Shown: piece by piece, positions 6,596 through 12,530 of the stretch
Layout: each line of letters begins with the position of its first letter
Numbering within the stretch: the stretch's first letter is position 1
Assembly: GCA_964574775.1 (NCBI GenBank)
Contig: CAZNOS010000023.1
Span: 1-13,136, forward strand
DNA: 13,136 nt
Direction: 5' to 3'
DNA from: CABMGO01 sp964574775
GTDB lineage: Archaea > Nanobdellota > Nanobdellia > Pacearchaeales > GW2011-AR1
The notes under the pieces: model-generated
The model's database searches: none
What the model was told of the DNA's origin: nothing
What the model saw: the letters and a program-made list of their open reading frames with translations, nothing else
Made by a program: the position numbers and the translations under genes

Positions 6596-7675
6596 ATGAC
6601 AAGATTATTAATTAATGGTGCAGCGGGAAGAATTGGACGAGGAGTAACAAGAGAAGTTACAAATTTGATGATGGCAAGGACCAATAATAGGAATGGGCCA
6701 TACTTAATTGCTCTGAATGATTTAGTAAGCATAGACGATTTGGTTGAGATATACGCTTCTAGGGATCCGGTTCATGGTATTTATGATTGGAGAGTTGAAA
6801 AAATAAGTGAAAATACTTTGACAATTAATGGGCTTCCTTTCAGGTATACAAGAGAAAAAAATATTTCTGGAGTTTTGAAGGATAATGGTATCGAAATGGT
6901 TTTAGAATGTTCTGGATTTTTTGGTGACCCTAAAGTTAAAGATCCAAGTATTAAGTTGGGGCCGAAAGACAATCTCGCAAGAGGATTTTTAGATGCGGGT
7001 GTGAGAACAGTTATACAAACTTATCCGGCAAAAACTGCGGATATAAATATGATAATGGGAGTTAATCACGAAGCTTATGATTCTGAAAAACATAAAATTA
7101 TTTCAAATGCCTCTTGTACAACAAAGGCATTATCAGTTCCTTTGCAAGTTCTTTTGGATAACGGAATTAATGTCGAGGTTTTGTCTATGGACACGACACA
7201 TGCTGCTACTGCATCTCAAAAAACTTTAGAATCAGTTAGTCAAATTGTAACTCATGCAACCGGAGCTGCAAAGGCAACTGGTTTAGTAATTCCTTCATTA
7301 AAGGGAAAGATGGCGGGCATGTCCTACAGAGTCCCAACTTTAGATGGAAGTTTTGCTAATTTATATTTTGTTGCAACATCAGATGATGAATTGACTACAG
7401 AAAGAATTAATGACTTAATCAGAAAAAATGTTTCTAATCCTAAATATGAGGGAAGGTTGGGCGTTTTTGAAGGTGAAGATGCTGGAACTTTTGATATTGT
7501 TGGAAGAAGAGAAAATGCGGTTGTGATTCCGTCAAAAACAGTTGTTTTACCACTGTCGTTCGCACCCGAAGGAAAGAAGGCTTCTCTAGTTACTTTAATT
7601 TCTGGTTATGATAATGAGTTAGGTTCTTCTGTTGATCCTGTTTTGTTAGCTGATTATGTTGCTAGAAAAGGTTAA
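6596..7675 (+). CDS. gap: Type I glyceraldehyde-3-phosphate dehydrogenase, divergent
   Basis: The protein (359 residues) follows the bacterial/eukaryotic GAPDH layout, not the archaeal type II one. It has the NAD-binding loop INGAAGRIGRG (6-16), ALND (39-42) at the end of the second strand, DPVHG (57-61), CSGFF (105-109), MGVNH (154-158), the catalytic block SNASCTTK with Cys174, a TTHAATASQ block supplying the likely catalytic His202, GAAKATGLVIPSLKGKMAGM, and the C-terminal YDNELG. The reaction oxidises glyceraldehyde-3-phosphate to 1,3-bisphosphoglycerate with NAD(P). The near-invariant Asn after SCTT is Lys177, and the usual Arg late in the YDNExGxSxR segment is Val. The start is set by a TATA box about 27 bases upstream. 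It is transcribed separately from the NAD operon but its codon use resembles nadD. It may be a catabolic or regulatory variant; cofactor preference is not decided by sequence. Confidence 0.88.
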   Translation: MTRLLINGAAGRIGRGVTREVTNLMMARTNNRNGPYLIALNDLVSIDDLVEIYASRDPVHGIYDWRVEKISENTLTINGLPFRYTREKNISGVLKDNGIEMVLECSGFFGDPKVKDPSIKLGPKDNLARGFLDAGVRTVIQTYPAKTADINMIMGVNHEAYDSEKHKIISNASCTTKALSVPLQVLLDNGINVEVLSMDTTHAATASQKTLESVSQIVTHATGAAKATGLVIPSLKGKMAGMSYRVPTLDGSFANLYFVATSDDELTTERINDLIRKNVSNPKYEGRLGVFEGEDAGTFDIVGRRENAVVIPSKTVVLPLSFAPEGKKASLVTLISGYDNELGSSVDPVLLADYVARKG

Positions 7676-7688
7676 GCTAATTGATACC

Positions 7689-7696
7689 AAAAAAAA
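7689..7696 (-). terminator. T8 terminator of the minus-strand fusion gene
   Basis: An A8 run on the plus strand gives T8 on the minus strand 39 bases past the stop of the fusion gene. Oligo-T tracts are the usual intrinsic termination signal in archaea. No strong hairpin is needed or seen. Confidence 0.5.
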
Positions 7697-7734
7697 TTGA
7701 AGACTACATAAGAGAACAAAAACTTTATCTATAA

Positions 7735-9222
7735 TTATTTCTCGCCAGCAAGAATAATATTTGTTTGTGGATAATCTACCTGCACTAGATTTTTGTTTTT
7801 CAATTCATATAAAGTAGCTCTCGGCTTATACATTTTTTCTATAATATGCTGGCTTTGGAAAGTTTTTGAGCCTTCAACTATTTTAAACCCTATTTTTCCC
7901 AATTCTTTTTTCCAATCAGGAAAAGACCAAAAACCAAACTCTTCATGCATTTCACTTTGCCAATTATCAACATAAGTCATTTTGCTCAAATACTCGTAAG
8001 CATCCTGTATCGTTAGTTGTATTAAATCTTTATTATCTACTAATATTTTCTCAAAATGTATTTTTCTTGGAATAAAATCTTTTGCAAATCTAAAAAACTT
8101 TTGATATGTAGATAATTCTTTAATATCCCCGGATTCTTTTCCATCCTTTTGGTTTAATTCTAAAAGAATCATTTTTTTAGGATTTTCCGGACCAATAACA
8201 TCTCTAATTATTATTCTTCCGCCAGTAGTAAGCTGATCAAATGTATTCTTCAAAACTTTTATTAAAGTTTTTTCTCCAATATACGAATATATTTCATGAA
8301 GAACAGAAGAATAAATAAATGTATTTATCATATTTTCTTTAAAGTTTTGATCGGTAATATTTCTTCTATAAAAAAAGACAAACGCATTTCCATAATCCTG
8401 CATTTTACAATATTCATAAAATTTCCTTGTTGCTTCTATACCAATTATATCAGATTCGGAAAATTCCTTAGATAATAAATTAATCAAAGCTCCCGTTCCA
8501 CATCCTGCATCCACGATTTTACCCTCGACAACAAACGGTTTTATATCTTCGAACTTAAATTTCATATTCTTATCCATCCCAACAGCATACGTATTATAAT
8601 CTCTAGTCTCAGTAATATCTGCGTCCTCATTCAATAAGGAATCCGAGAAAAGTTCTTGAATTAAATCTCCCAAATTATATTCCAAATAAATATCCTGCGT
8701 TGCCTCCGCCGCTTTTACTTTCCACGCACCATCATGCCTCCAATTTTTTCCAGATTTTACGAGTAAATCAATAATCTCGAATGGTCTCAAATCAGAATAT
8801 TTCTCATTTTTTCCCTCAATTAATTCAACTAGTAAATTAGAAAATCCTTTTTTCTTAAATAAAGAAATCACTTCAGGAGTAGAACACGCCAAAATAGTAT
8901 TTTCTGGAGTAAGCTTCTCTCCGCTTTGATAAAATATTTGACTCAGAATATAATCAGCAAATTTTTCAGACTTTGGAGCATCTGGTATTGGATAAATTTT
9001 TGTTTCACATGGAAAATCTTGAGTAAATTTTGAAATCATCATAGATCTGAGATAAAGAGGTACCGGATTTCTTCTCGTGTTCTCGTGATTTGCAGACGTA
9101 ACCGCAAATATGATTTTATCAACTTTTTTACCATAAGCCCCGTCATTTATTAGATTTTTTAGATACTGATGTTGGAATTTCGTCAACATATGATGCCTTC
9201 CTGGAAAAAGAACAATAACCAT
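7735..9222 (-). CDS. NMNAT-like nucleotidyltransferase fused to SAM methyltransferase
   Basis: The 495 residues form two domains. Residues 1-180 look like a divergent NMN-adenylyltransferase fold: VIVLFPGRHHMLTKFQH (2-18) stands where GRFxPxHxGH is expected, VDKIIFAVTSANHENTRRNP (34-53) aligns with the NMNAT segment ending TxxNP, followed by a conserved-looking Arg-Ser-Met (59-61), and YSDLRPFEIIDLL (142-154) stands where ISGTxIR is expected. Residues 200-430 are a class I methyltransferase: motif I VDAGCGTGAL (237-246), GIEAT (261-265), SSVLHEIYSY (305-314) and GGRIIIRDVIG (334-344). The last 65 residues are unassigned. The canonical HxGH is distorted, so nucleotidyl transfer may be altered or lost. 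It is divergent from an NrtR-like regulator and shares its promoter. Substrate is unknown; a nicotinamide- or nucleotide-related role is inferred only from the fold and neighbours. Confidence 0.8.
   Translation of the reverse strand: MVIVLFPGRHHMLTKFQHQYLKNLINDGAYGKKVDKIIFAVTSANHENTRRNPVPLYLRSMMISKFTQDFPCETKIYPIPDAPKSEKFADYILSQIFYQSGEKLTPENTILACSTPEVISLFKKKGFSNLLVELIEGKNEKYSDLRPFEIIDLLVKSGKNWRHDGAWKVKAAEATQDIYLEYNLGDLIQELFSDSLLNEDADITETRDYNTYAVGMDKNMKFKFEDIKPFVVEGKIVDAGCGTGALINLLSKEFSESDIIGIEATRKFYEYCKMQDYGNAFVFFYRRNITDQNFKENMINTFIYSSVLHEIYSYIGEKTLIKVLKNTFDQLTTGGRIIIRDVIGPENPKKMILLELNQKDGKESGDIKELSTYQKFFRFAKDFIPRKIHFEKILVDNKDLIQLTIQDAYEYLSKMTYVDNWQSEMHEEFGFWSFPDWKKELGKIGFKIVEGSKTFQSQHIIEKMYKPRATLYELKNKNLVQVDYPQTNIILAGEK
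7790..7800 (+). terminator. Possible T-rich terminator of GAPDH gene
   Basis: TTTTTGTTTTT on the plus strand lies about 115 bases past the dehydrogenase stop, inside the 3' end of the convergent gene. It is the first strong T tract in that direction, so transcripts of the two genes may overlap at their ends. Confidence 0.3.
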
Positions 9223-9239
9223 TATACTAGTCGTTTAAC

Positions 9240-9255
9240 AAGATTTAAATATCTT
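9240..9255. promoter_or_regulatory. Shared bidirectional TATA element with dyad symmetry
   Basis: AAGATTTAAATATCTT sits midway in the 50-base gap between divergent genes. Arms AAGAT and ATCTT are inverted repeats around a TTAAAT core. Read on plus, TTTAAATA is centred about 26 bases before the ATG at 9273. Read on minus, TATTTAAA is centred about 25 bases before the ATG whose first base is 9222. Both mRNAs would be leaderless, and the symmetric flanks could also be an operator for the regulator encoded on the plus side. Confidence 0.65.
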
Positions 9256-9272
9256 ATTGTTTTATTAACAAT

Positions 9273-9950
9273 ATGGAGTTTAAGGACTATCCTAAACCTG
9301 CAGTTACTGTCGACATAGTAATTTTTACTGTTGAAAACAATGATCTCCAGGTTTTATTGGTAAAAAGAGGAGTTGAGCCAGCAAAGGGAATGTGGGCATT
9401 GCCCGGAGGCTTTGTTAAGATGGATGAATCTCTTGAATATGCTGCCAAAAGAGAACTAGAAGAAGAAACAGGAGTTAAGGATGTTTATCTTGAACAATTA
9501 TATACATTTGGCGATCCAAAAAGAGATTCTAGAGGAAGAGTAATAACTATTGCCTACATGGCCTTAATTAATTCTGACAAAGTCAAGCTTCGGGCAACTA
9601 CAGATACAGTAGATGTTAAATTTTTCTCTGTTAAAAAAACGTCTGATGTAGCATTTGATCATTCGAAAATAATAGATTACGCCATTAGAAGATTGAGGTG
9701 GAAATTTGAATATACTACAGTTGCATTCTCTCTTCTTCCAGATAAATTTACATTGAGTCAACTTCAAACACTATATGAAAATGTTTTTCAAAAGAAACTA
9801 GACAAAAGAAATTTCCGGAAAAAAATACTTTCTTTAAATATTTTAGAGGAGCAAGAAATACAAACAGAAGTTTCACACAGACCACCGCAACTATATTCTT
9901 TAAAGAAAAAAATTGGAGAAGTTGTCGAAATATTTAAGTCGGGAAATTAA
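9273..9950 (+). CDS. NrtR-like Nudix / winged-helix transcription regulator
   Basis: Residues 1-140 form a Nudix domain with a canonical box (G46 x5 E52 x7 R60 E61 L E E E T G V68), so unlike many NrtR regulators the hydrolase residues look intact. Residues 145-225 match the NrtR winged-helix module: LLPDKFTLSQLQTLYENVF, then DKRNFRKKI, and HRPPQLYSL. In bacteria NrtR represses NAD metabolism genes and is released by ADP-ribose or related ligands. Here it is divergent from the fusion gene and lies about 3 kb from the NAD operon, so control of one or both, and of itself, is plausible. The mRNA should be leaderless, given the TATA position. The stop overlaps that of the convergent U32 gene. An alternative is a plain ADP-ribose hydrolase with a DNA-binding tail and no regulatory role. 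Confidence 0.88.
   Translation: MEFKDYPKPAVTVDIVIFTVENNDLQVLLVKRGVEPAKGMWALPGGFVKMDESLEYAAKRELEEETGVKDVYLEQLYTFGDPKRDSRGRVITIAYMALINSDKVKLRATTDTVDVKFFSVKKTSDVAFDHSKIIDYAIRRLRWKFEYTTVAFSLLPDKFTLSQLQTLYENVFQKKLDKRNFRKKILSLNILEEQEIQTEVSHRPPQLYSLKKKIGEVVEIFKSGN
9906..9912 (-). terminator. T7 terminator of the U32-family gene
   Basis: An A7 run on plus gives T7 on minus about 35 bases past the U32 stop. It lies inside the 3' end of the convergent regulator gene, so the transcripts probably overlap. Confidence 0.4.
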
Positions 9951-11146
9951 TTCTTATTTTGTATCAAATAAATCTCATCGCCCTTATAGCACGTTGGAAT
10001 TTTTATACCAACCTCTTGACCCTTCACGGCCTCTGCAATCGAACTACCATCAATCTGCATACTTTCTATCTTACACCTAACCGAGCCAATTTTCTCTCCA
10101 ATTATGTAAACTTCATCACCTATCTTCAACGGACCAAAACTCATTTTTACCAACGCAACTCCTAATTTATCATAATATTTTTCTACTTTTCCAATAAAAA
10201 CTTTTTTCTCAGTTTGCTCACCAGAATCAGAACTCGTAAAATCATCTGAAGTTGGCATTTTCAAATAAAACCCAGAAGAAAAACCCCTATTGTAAACTTT
10301 CTTTAATTCTTCAAGAGATTCATCTATTTCTTTCTTAGATAATTTCTTATCAAGAGCTTTTCTGTATATAGCCGTAACAACCGAAACATACTCCGGATTT
10401 CTATTCCTACCTTCTATTTTAAACGACGTTATTCCAGCGTTCTTCATCTGCTCTATAAACGGCAACGTACAAAGATCTTTCGCAGACATTACTCTATTAT
10501 TTTTCAAAACCAACTCATTTCCTTCGCAACCGATTTCTTTCACGCTATACGCCCTTCTACATGGATGAGTGCACTCTCCACGATTAGCTGATTTATTGTG
10601 TAAAAATTGAGACATAAAACATCTTCCCGACTCAGAAACGCACATCGCCCCATGACAAAAACATTCTATCGGAATTTTAATTTTTTTAGAAATCTCTTTT
10701 ATTTGTTTTAAAGAAAGCTCTCGTGCTAAAACAAGTTTCTGAGCACCCAACTTCTCATAAAACTTTGCAGCCTGTGCATTTGATATACTTGCCTGCGTAG
10801 AAACATGAAACGGAATTTTATACTTTTTACAAAGATTAATCACTGACATATCCCAACAAATTATAGCGTCAACCTTGCCCTTAACAGACTTAACGATTTT
10901 TTCAATTTCGGACAATTCGTTTTCATATACGATTGTGTTTAGCGTCAAATACATTCTGACCTTCTTATCTCCAGAATTACACATCTTTCTCATTTCTGGC
11001 AAATCTTTTATGGTAAAATTTTTAGCAGTCGCACGCATATTAAAATCTTGTAATCCGAAGTAAACTGCATCGGCACCAGAGCTAATTGCCGCAGCTAGCA
11101 TAGGAAAATTTCCGACAGGACTCAATAATTCGTATTTATTTTTCAT
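9947..11146 (-). CDS. Peptidase U32 family Fe-S protein, probable RNA hydroxylation enzyme
   Basis: The 399 residues begin with the family hallmarks ELLSPVGN (6-13) and GADAVYFGLQDFNMRA (24-39). The U32 signature ECFCHGAMCVSESGRCFMS (161-179) is complete, and four cysteines (C169, C176, C192 in GEC, C196 in HPC) match the set that binds a 4Fe-4S cluster in UbiU, RlhA and TrhP. The family was named as peptidases, but characterised members (TrhP/YegQ, RlhA, UbiU/V) act in hydroxylation of tRNA U34, 23S rRNA or ubiquinone. The C-terminal part (about 315-399) looks like a small beta-barrel (VFIGKVEKYYDKLGVALVKM), as in TrhP-type proteins. tRNA or rRNA modification is the best guess. A TATA box centred about 26 bases upstream supports the start. 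No subfamily marker settles the substrate. Confidence 0.88.
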   Translation of the reverse strand: MKNKYELLSPVGNFPMLAAAISSGADAVYFGLQDFNMRATAKNFTIKDLPEMRKMCNSGDKKVRMYLTLNTIVYENELSEIEKIVKSVKGKVDAIICWDMSVINLCKKYKIPFHVSTQASISNAQAAKFYEKLGAQKLVLARELSLKQIKEISKKIKIPIECFCHGAMCVSESGRCFMSQFLHNKSANRGECTHPCRRAYSVKEIGCEGNELVLKNNRVMSAKDLCTLPFIEQMKNAGITSFKIEGRNRNPEYVSVVTAIYRKALDKKLSKKEIDESLEELKKVYNRGFSSGFYLKMPTSDDFTSSDSGEQTEKKVFIGKVEKYYDKLGVALVKMSFGPLKIGDEVYIIGEKIGSVRCKIESMQIDGSSIAEAVKGQEVGIKIPTCYKGDEIYLIQNKN

Positions 11147-11169
11147 AATTATTTCATGAATAAAGTTGT

Positions 11170-11175
11170 TTTAAA
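11170..11175 (-). promoter_or_regulatory. TATA box of the U32-family gene
   Basis: TTTAAA lies about 26 bases before the minus-strand ATG (first base 11146), within an A/T tract. Its spacing matches the other leaderless promoters in the window. A mini-frame ATG AAA TAA between box and start is unlikely to be on the transcript. Confidence 0.6.
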
Positions 11176-11199
11176 TTTAACTTATTATCCAAATATTGT

Positions 11200-11217
11200 A
11201 GTAACTTCAAAGTTACT
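11200..11217. promoter_or_regulatory. Perfect 18-base palindrome, candidate operator
   Basis: AGTAACTT-CA-AAGTTACT has 8-base arms matching completely around a 2-base centre. It lies between the divergent promoters, 12 bases before the plus-strand TATA box (11230) and 24 bases from the minus-strand one. Size and symmetry fit a dimeric HTH protein; which one is unknown. Confidence 0.55.
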
Positions 11218-11229
11218 CTAAAAGAAAGA

Positions 11230-11237
11230 TTTATAAA
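11230..11237 (+). promoter_or_regulatory. TATA box of the coiled-coil/lysine-rich protein gene
   Basis: TTTATAAA is centred about 26 bases before the ATG at 11259, preceded by AAAGAAAGA as a possible BRE. A leaderless transcript covering this gene and the next is expected. Confidence 0.7.
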
Positions 11238-11258
11238 GCTATAACGAGTATAGAAAAT

Positions 11259-11552
11259 ATGACAAATACTCTGTCTCAATTCGAAAAAAACGTAGGTATC
11301 AGTTTTAGTTATGTAAAAAAAGATATCTTATCTGTCAATGATTCCGTATCAGATTTACACGACGAAATACAACATTTAAGCTTAAATCAAGCTATGCTTG
11401 TAGAAAAAATTGCAAAACTTGAACAAAAATTAACAGCTAAAAAAGCTAAAACACCTAAGAAAAAAATTGCAAAAAAAGTCGTTGCAAAAAAGAAAGTAGT
11501 TTCAAAACCAGCAAAGAAAATCGTCAAGAAAGAAACGATAACATATCAATAA
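11259..11552 (+). CDS. Small coiled-coil protein with lysine-rich C-terminal tail
   Basis: This 97-residue protein has two parts. Residues 20-58 form a predicted coiled coil (heptad-like L/V/I spacing in VNDSVSDLHDEIQHLSLNQA and MLVEKIAKLEQKL). Residues 60-91 are almost entirely Lys, Ala, Val, Pro (KKAKTPKKKIAKK, KPAKKIVKK), like the tails of histone H1-type or other architectural nucleic-acid-binding proteins. There is no signal peptide or membrane segment. Likely behaviour is oligomerisation through the coil and charge-driven binding of DNA or RNA through the tail; this is inferred from composition, not from a recognised family. It has a clear TATA box and is followed after eight bases by another small gene, so the two form a short operon. 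Low-complexity tails can mislead homology searches. Confidence 0.75.
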   Translation: MTNTLSQFEKNVGISFSYVKKDILSVNDSVSDLHDEIQHLSLNQAMLVEKIAKLEQKLTAKKAKTPKKKIAKKVVAKKKVVSKPAKKIVKKETITYQ

Positions 11553-11560
11553 TTCTAAAA

Positions 11561-11896
11561 ATGAACGCCGAAACAACACATAAAATATATCTTGGTTCAC
11601 GAATTACGAAATTAGCATTGGACGAAACAGGACAATTTTACGATCAAAAAGACGAAAGAATGACTAGACCCTTAAGAGTTACTCCGATAAAAGATGGATT
11701 AAATGCGTTTTCACTTTTCAGACACCAACAACAATATGGTCCAAGTCGTGAAGAAGAAATAAATTATGAAGTCGCTGGACTAGCTTTATGTTTAGCAACA
11801 GAAGAGCAAATTTTAGCAGGACAGATTGGCGCTAGGACAAATGAAAAATCAGATACTATAGCTATTGATTTTTATAAAATACACACCTTAGGATAA
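11561..11896 (+). CDS. Hypothetical protein, 111 residues
   Basis: I do not recognise a family. The protein starts eight bases after the lysine-rich gene without a clear Shine-Dalgarno site and has no promoter of its own, so co-transcription is likely. It looks soluble: an N-terminal segment with possible short strands (HKIYLGSRITKLALDE), a polar middle with HQQQYG and SREEEINYE, a small hydrophobic helix (VAGLALCLATEEQIL), and a final strand (DTIAIDFYKI). It has one cysteine, no metal-binding pattern and no membrane segment. Codon use (AAA, GAA, AGA, TTA, CTA) resembles the bulk of the window. Function unknown. Confidence 0.7.
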   Translation: MNAETTHKIYLGSRITKLALDETGQFYDQKDERMTRPLRVTPIKDGLNAFSLFRHQQQYGPSREEEINYEVAGLALCLATEEQILAGQIGARTNEKSDTIAIDFYKIHTLG

Positions 11897-11923
11897 AAAT
11901 TAATAGTTAACGAAAACCAAATC

Positions 11924-11931
11924 TTTTTAAA
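11924..11931 (+). promoter_or_regulatory. TATA box of the tRNA-Asp gene
   Basis: TTTTTAAA is centred about 27 bases before the first base of the mature tRNA (11955), just past the end of the preceding gene. The 5' extension to be removed would be short or absent. Confidence 0.6.
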
Positions 11932-11954
11932 CCAATTCTGATAGAAACTACTAA

Positions 11955-12026
11955 GCCTTAATAGTATAGTAGTTAGTACACTAGCCTGTCGCGCTAGGGA
12001 CCCGGGTGCGATTCCCGGTTGGGGCG
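11955..12026 (+). tRNA. tRNA-Asp (anticodon GTC)
   Basis: All four stems fold. Acceptor GCCTTAA (11955-11961) pairs with TTGGGGC (12019-12025) with two G-T pairs, and the discriminator is G73 (12026), as expected for Asp. The D stem is GTAT/GTAC (11964-11967 and 11976-11979). The anticodon stem CTAGC/GCTAG encloses loop CTGTCGC with anticodon GTC at 11988-11990. The T stem CCGGG/CCCGG encloses TGCGATT. CCA is not encoded and there is no intron. Two invariant loop bases are changed: position 18 is A (11971) instead of G, and position 55 is G (12008) instead of T. These normally pair to join the D and T loops. Confidence 0.93.
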
Positions 12027-12057
12027 TATTACCTTTGTGGTAAATTTTAGGGCGTAC

Positions 12058-12063
12058 TTTTTT
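12058..12063 (+). terminator. T6 terminator after tRNA-Asp
   Basis: A T6 run 32 bases past the tRNA is the first strong T tract downstream. A weak stem (TTACC/GGTAA, 12030-12043) lies between them. Confidence 0.45.
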
Positions 12064-12094
12064 ATTGATTTATCGTTGGCACTTGTAATTTATG

Positions 12095-12152
12095 AAATAT
12101 ATAGAATTCCTATTTTTGAGCCAATTTGTGACGTCCTTAACTGGGCGTCGCA
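12095..12152 (+). ncRNA. Candidate small RNA: TATA-like box plus strong hairpin
   Basis: TGTGACGTCC (12127-12136) pairs completely with GGGCGTCGCA (12143-12152) around loop TTAACT: ten pairs, three of them G-T. A TATA-like AAATATATAG at 12095-12104 lies about 27 bases before the hairpin, so a transcript would start at its base. The following bases are also more GC-rich (GGGGCTTAGGG) than the surroundings. A 31-codon frame (12092-12187) crosses the region but its ATG would precede the predicted transcript. The hairpin could instead serve as a 3' structure for the convergent minus-strand gene. It matches no RNA family that I recognise. Confidence 0.3.
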
Positions 12153-12188
12153 CCAATATAACGGGGCTTAGGGTATCCTTTATTTGAG

Positions 12189-12479
12189 CTAATTTTCCTT
12201 AAATATTCTTAAAACAAATAGAGTTCCATTTTTCTTAGAGCTAATTTCTTTTTCTAGTTCTTTAGAGTCCCTACAATAAGCCAACTTATAGCTAAATTTA
12301 GATCGTTTTTCTTTAAGTTGTGGGAATTCAGAAAATAATTCCTTTTTTAGCATTAAAGTATTCCAAGCTTGAAAACTTTCGCTATAATGTACTTTCCCTT
12401 CAATTTCTATTATTTTTCTAGGTACTAAGGCCTTGTTTGTATCTTCCATTTGATGTGAATCATCTCTTTTCCACATCAC
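12189..12479 (-). CDS. Hypothetical protein, 96 residues
   Basis: The gene reads leftward from two adjacent ATGs (12479 and 12476); either could be used. A TATATAAA element at 12508-12515 predicts a start about six bases before the first ATG, so the mRNA would be almost leaderless. The protein is basic and soluble with alternating strand and helix character: RKIIEIEGKVHY, a Trp-containing helix (ESFQAWNTLMLKKELF), a Lys/Arg-rich middle, and a final strand (GTLFVLRIF). It contains one cysteine and no recognised motif. The coding strand is A+G-rich like its neighbours. It is divergent from an Lrp-type regulator and might be one of its targets, but only position suggests that. Confidence 0.65.
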   Translation of the reverse strand: MMWKRDDSHQMEDTNKALVPRKIIEIEGKVHYSESFQAWNTLMLKKELFSEFPQLKEKRSKFSYKLAYCRDSKELEKEISSKKNGTLFVLRIFKEN

Positions 12480-12507
12480 CTTTAATGGTTTCTCCTGAGA
12501 AAAATAC

Positions 12508-12515
12508 TATATAAA
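12508..12515 (-). promoter_or_regulatory. TATA box of the 96-residue hypothetical gene
   Basis: TATATAAA on plus reads TTTATATA on minus, about 32 bases before the first ATG and about 35 before the second. Because the element is nearly symmetric it could also fire rightward, but no gene starts at the matching distance there. Confidence 0.45.
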
Positions 12516-12530
12516 CAAGCCCTTGATAAA

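Noticed and set aside
9959..11063. Plus-strand frames inside the U32-family gene
   Set aside because: The minus-strand gene has complete family motifs and a promoter; the plus frames have neither.
12092..12187. 31-codon frame starting MKYIEF, similar at its first bases to the gene at 1543 (MKYIEC)
   Set aside because: The likeness ends after about 17 bases, the ATG would lie before the predicted transcription start, and the frame crosses a strong hairpin. Chance similarity is more likely.
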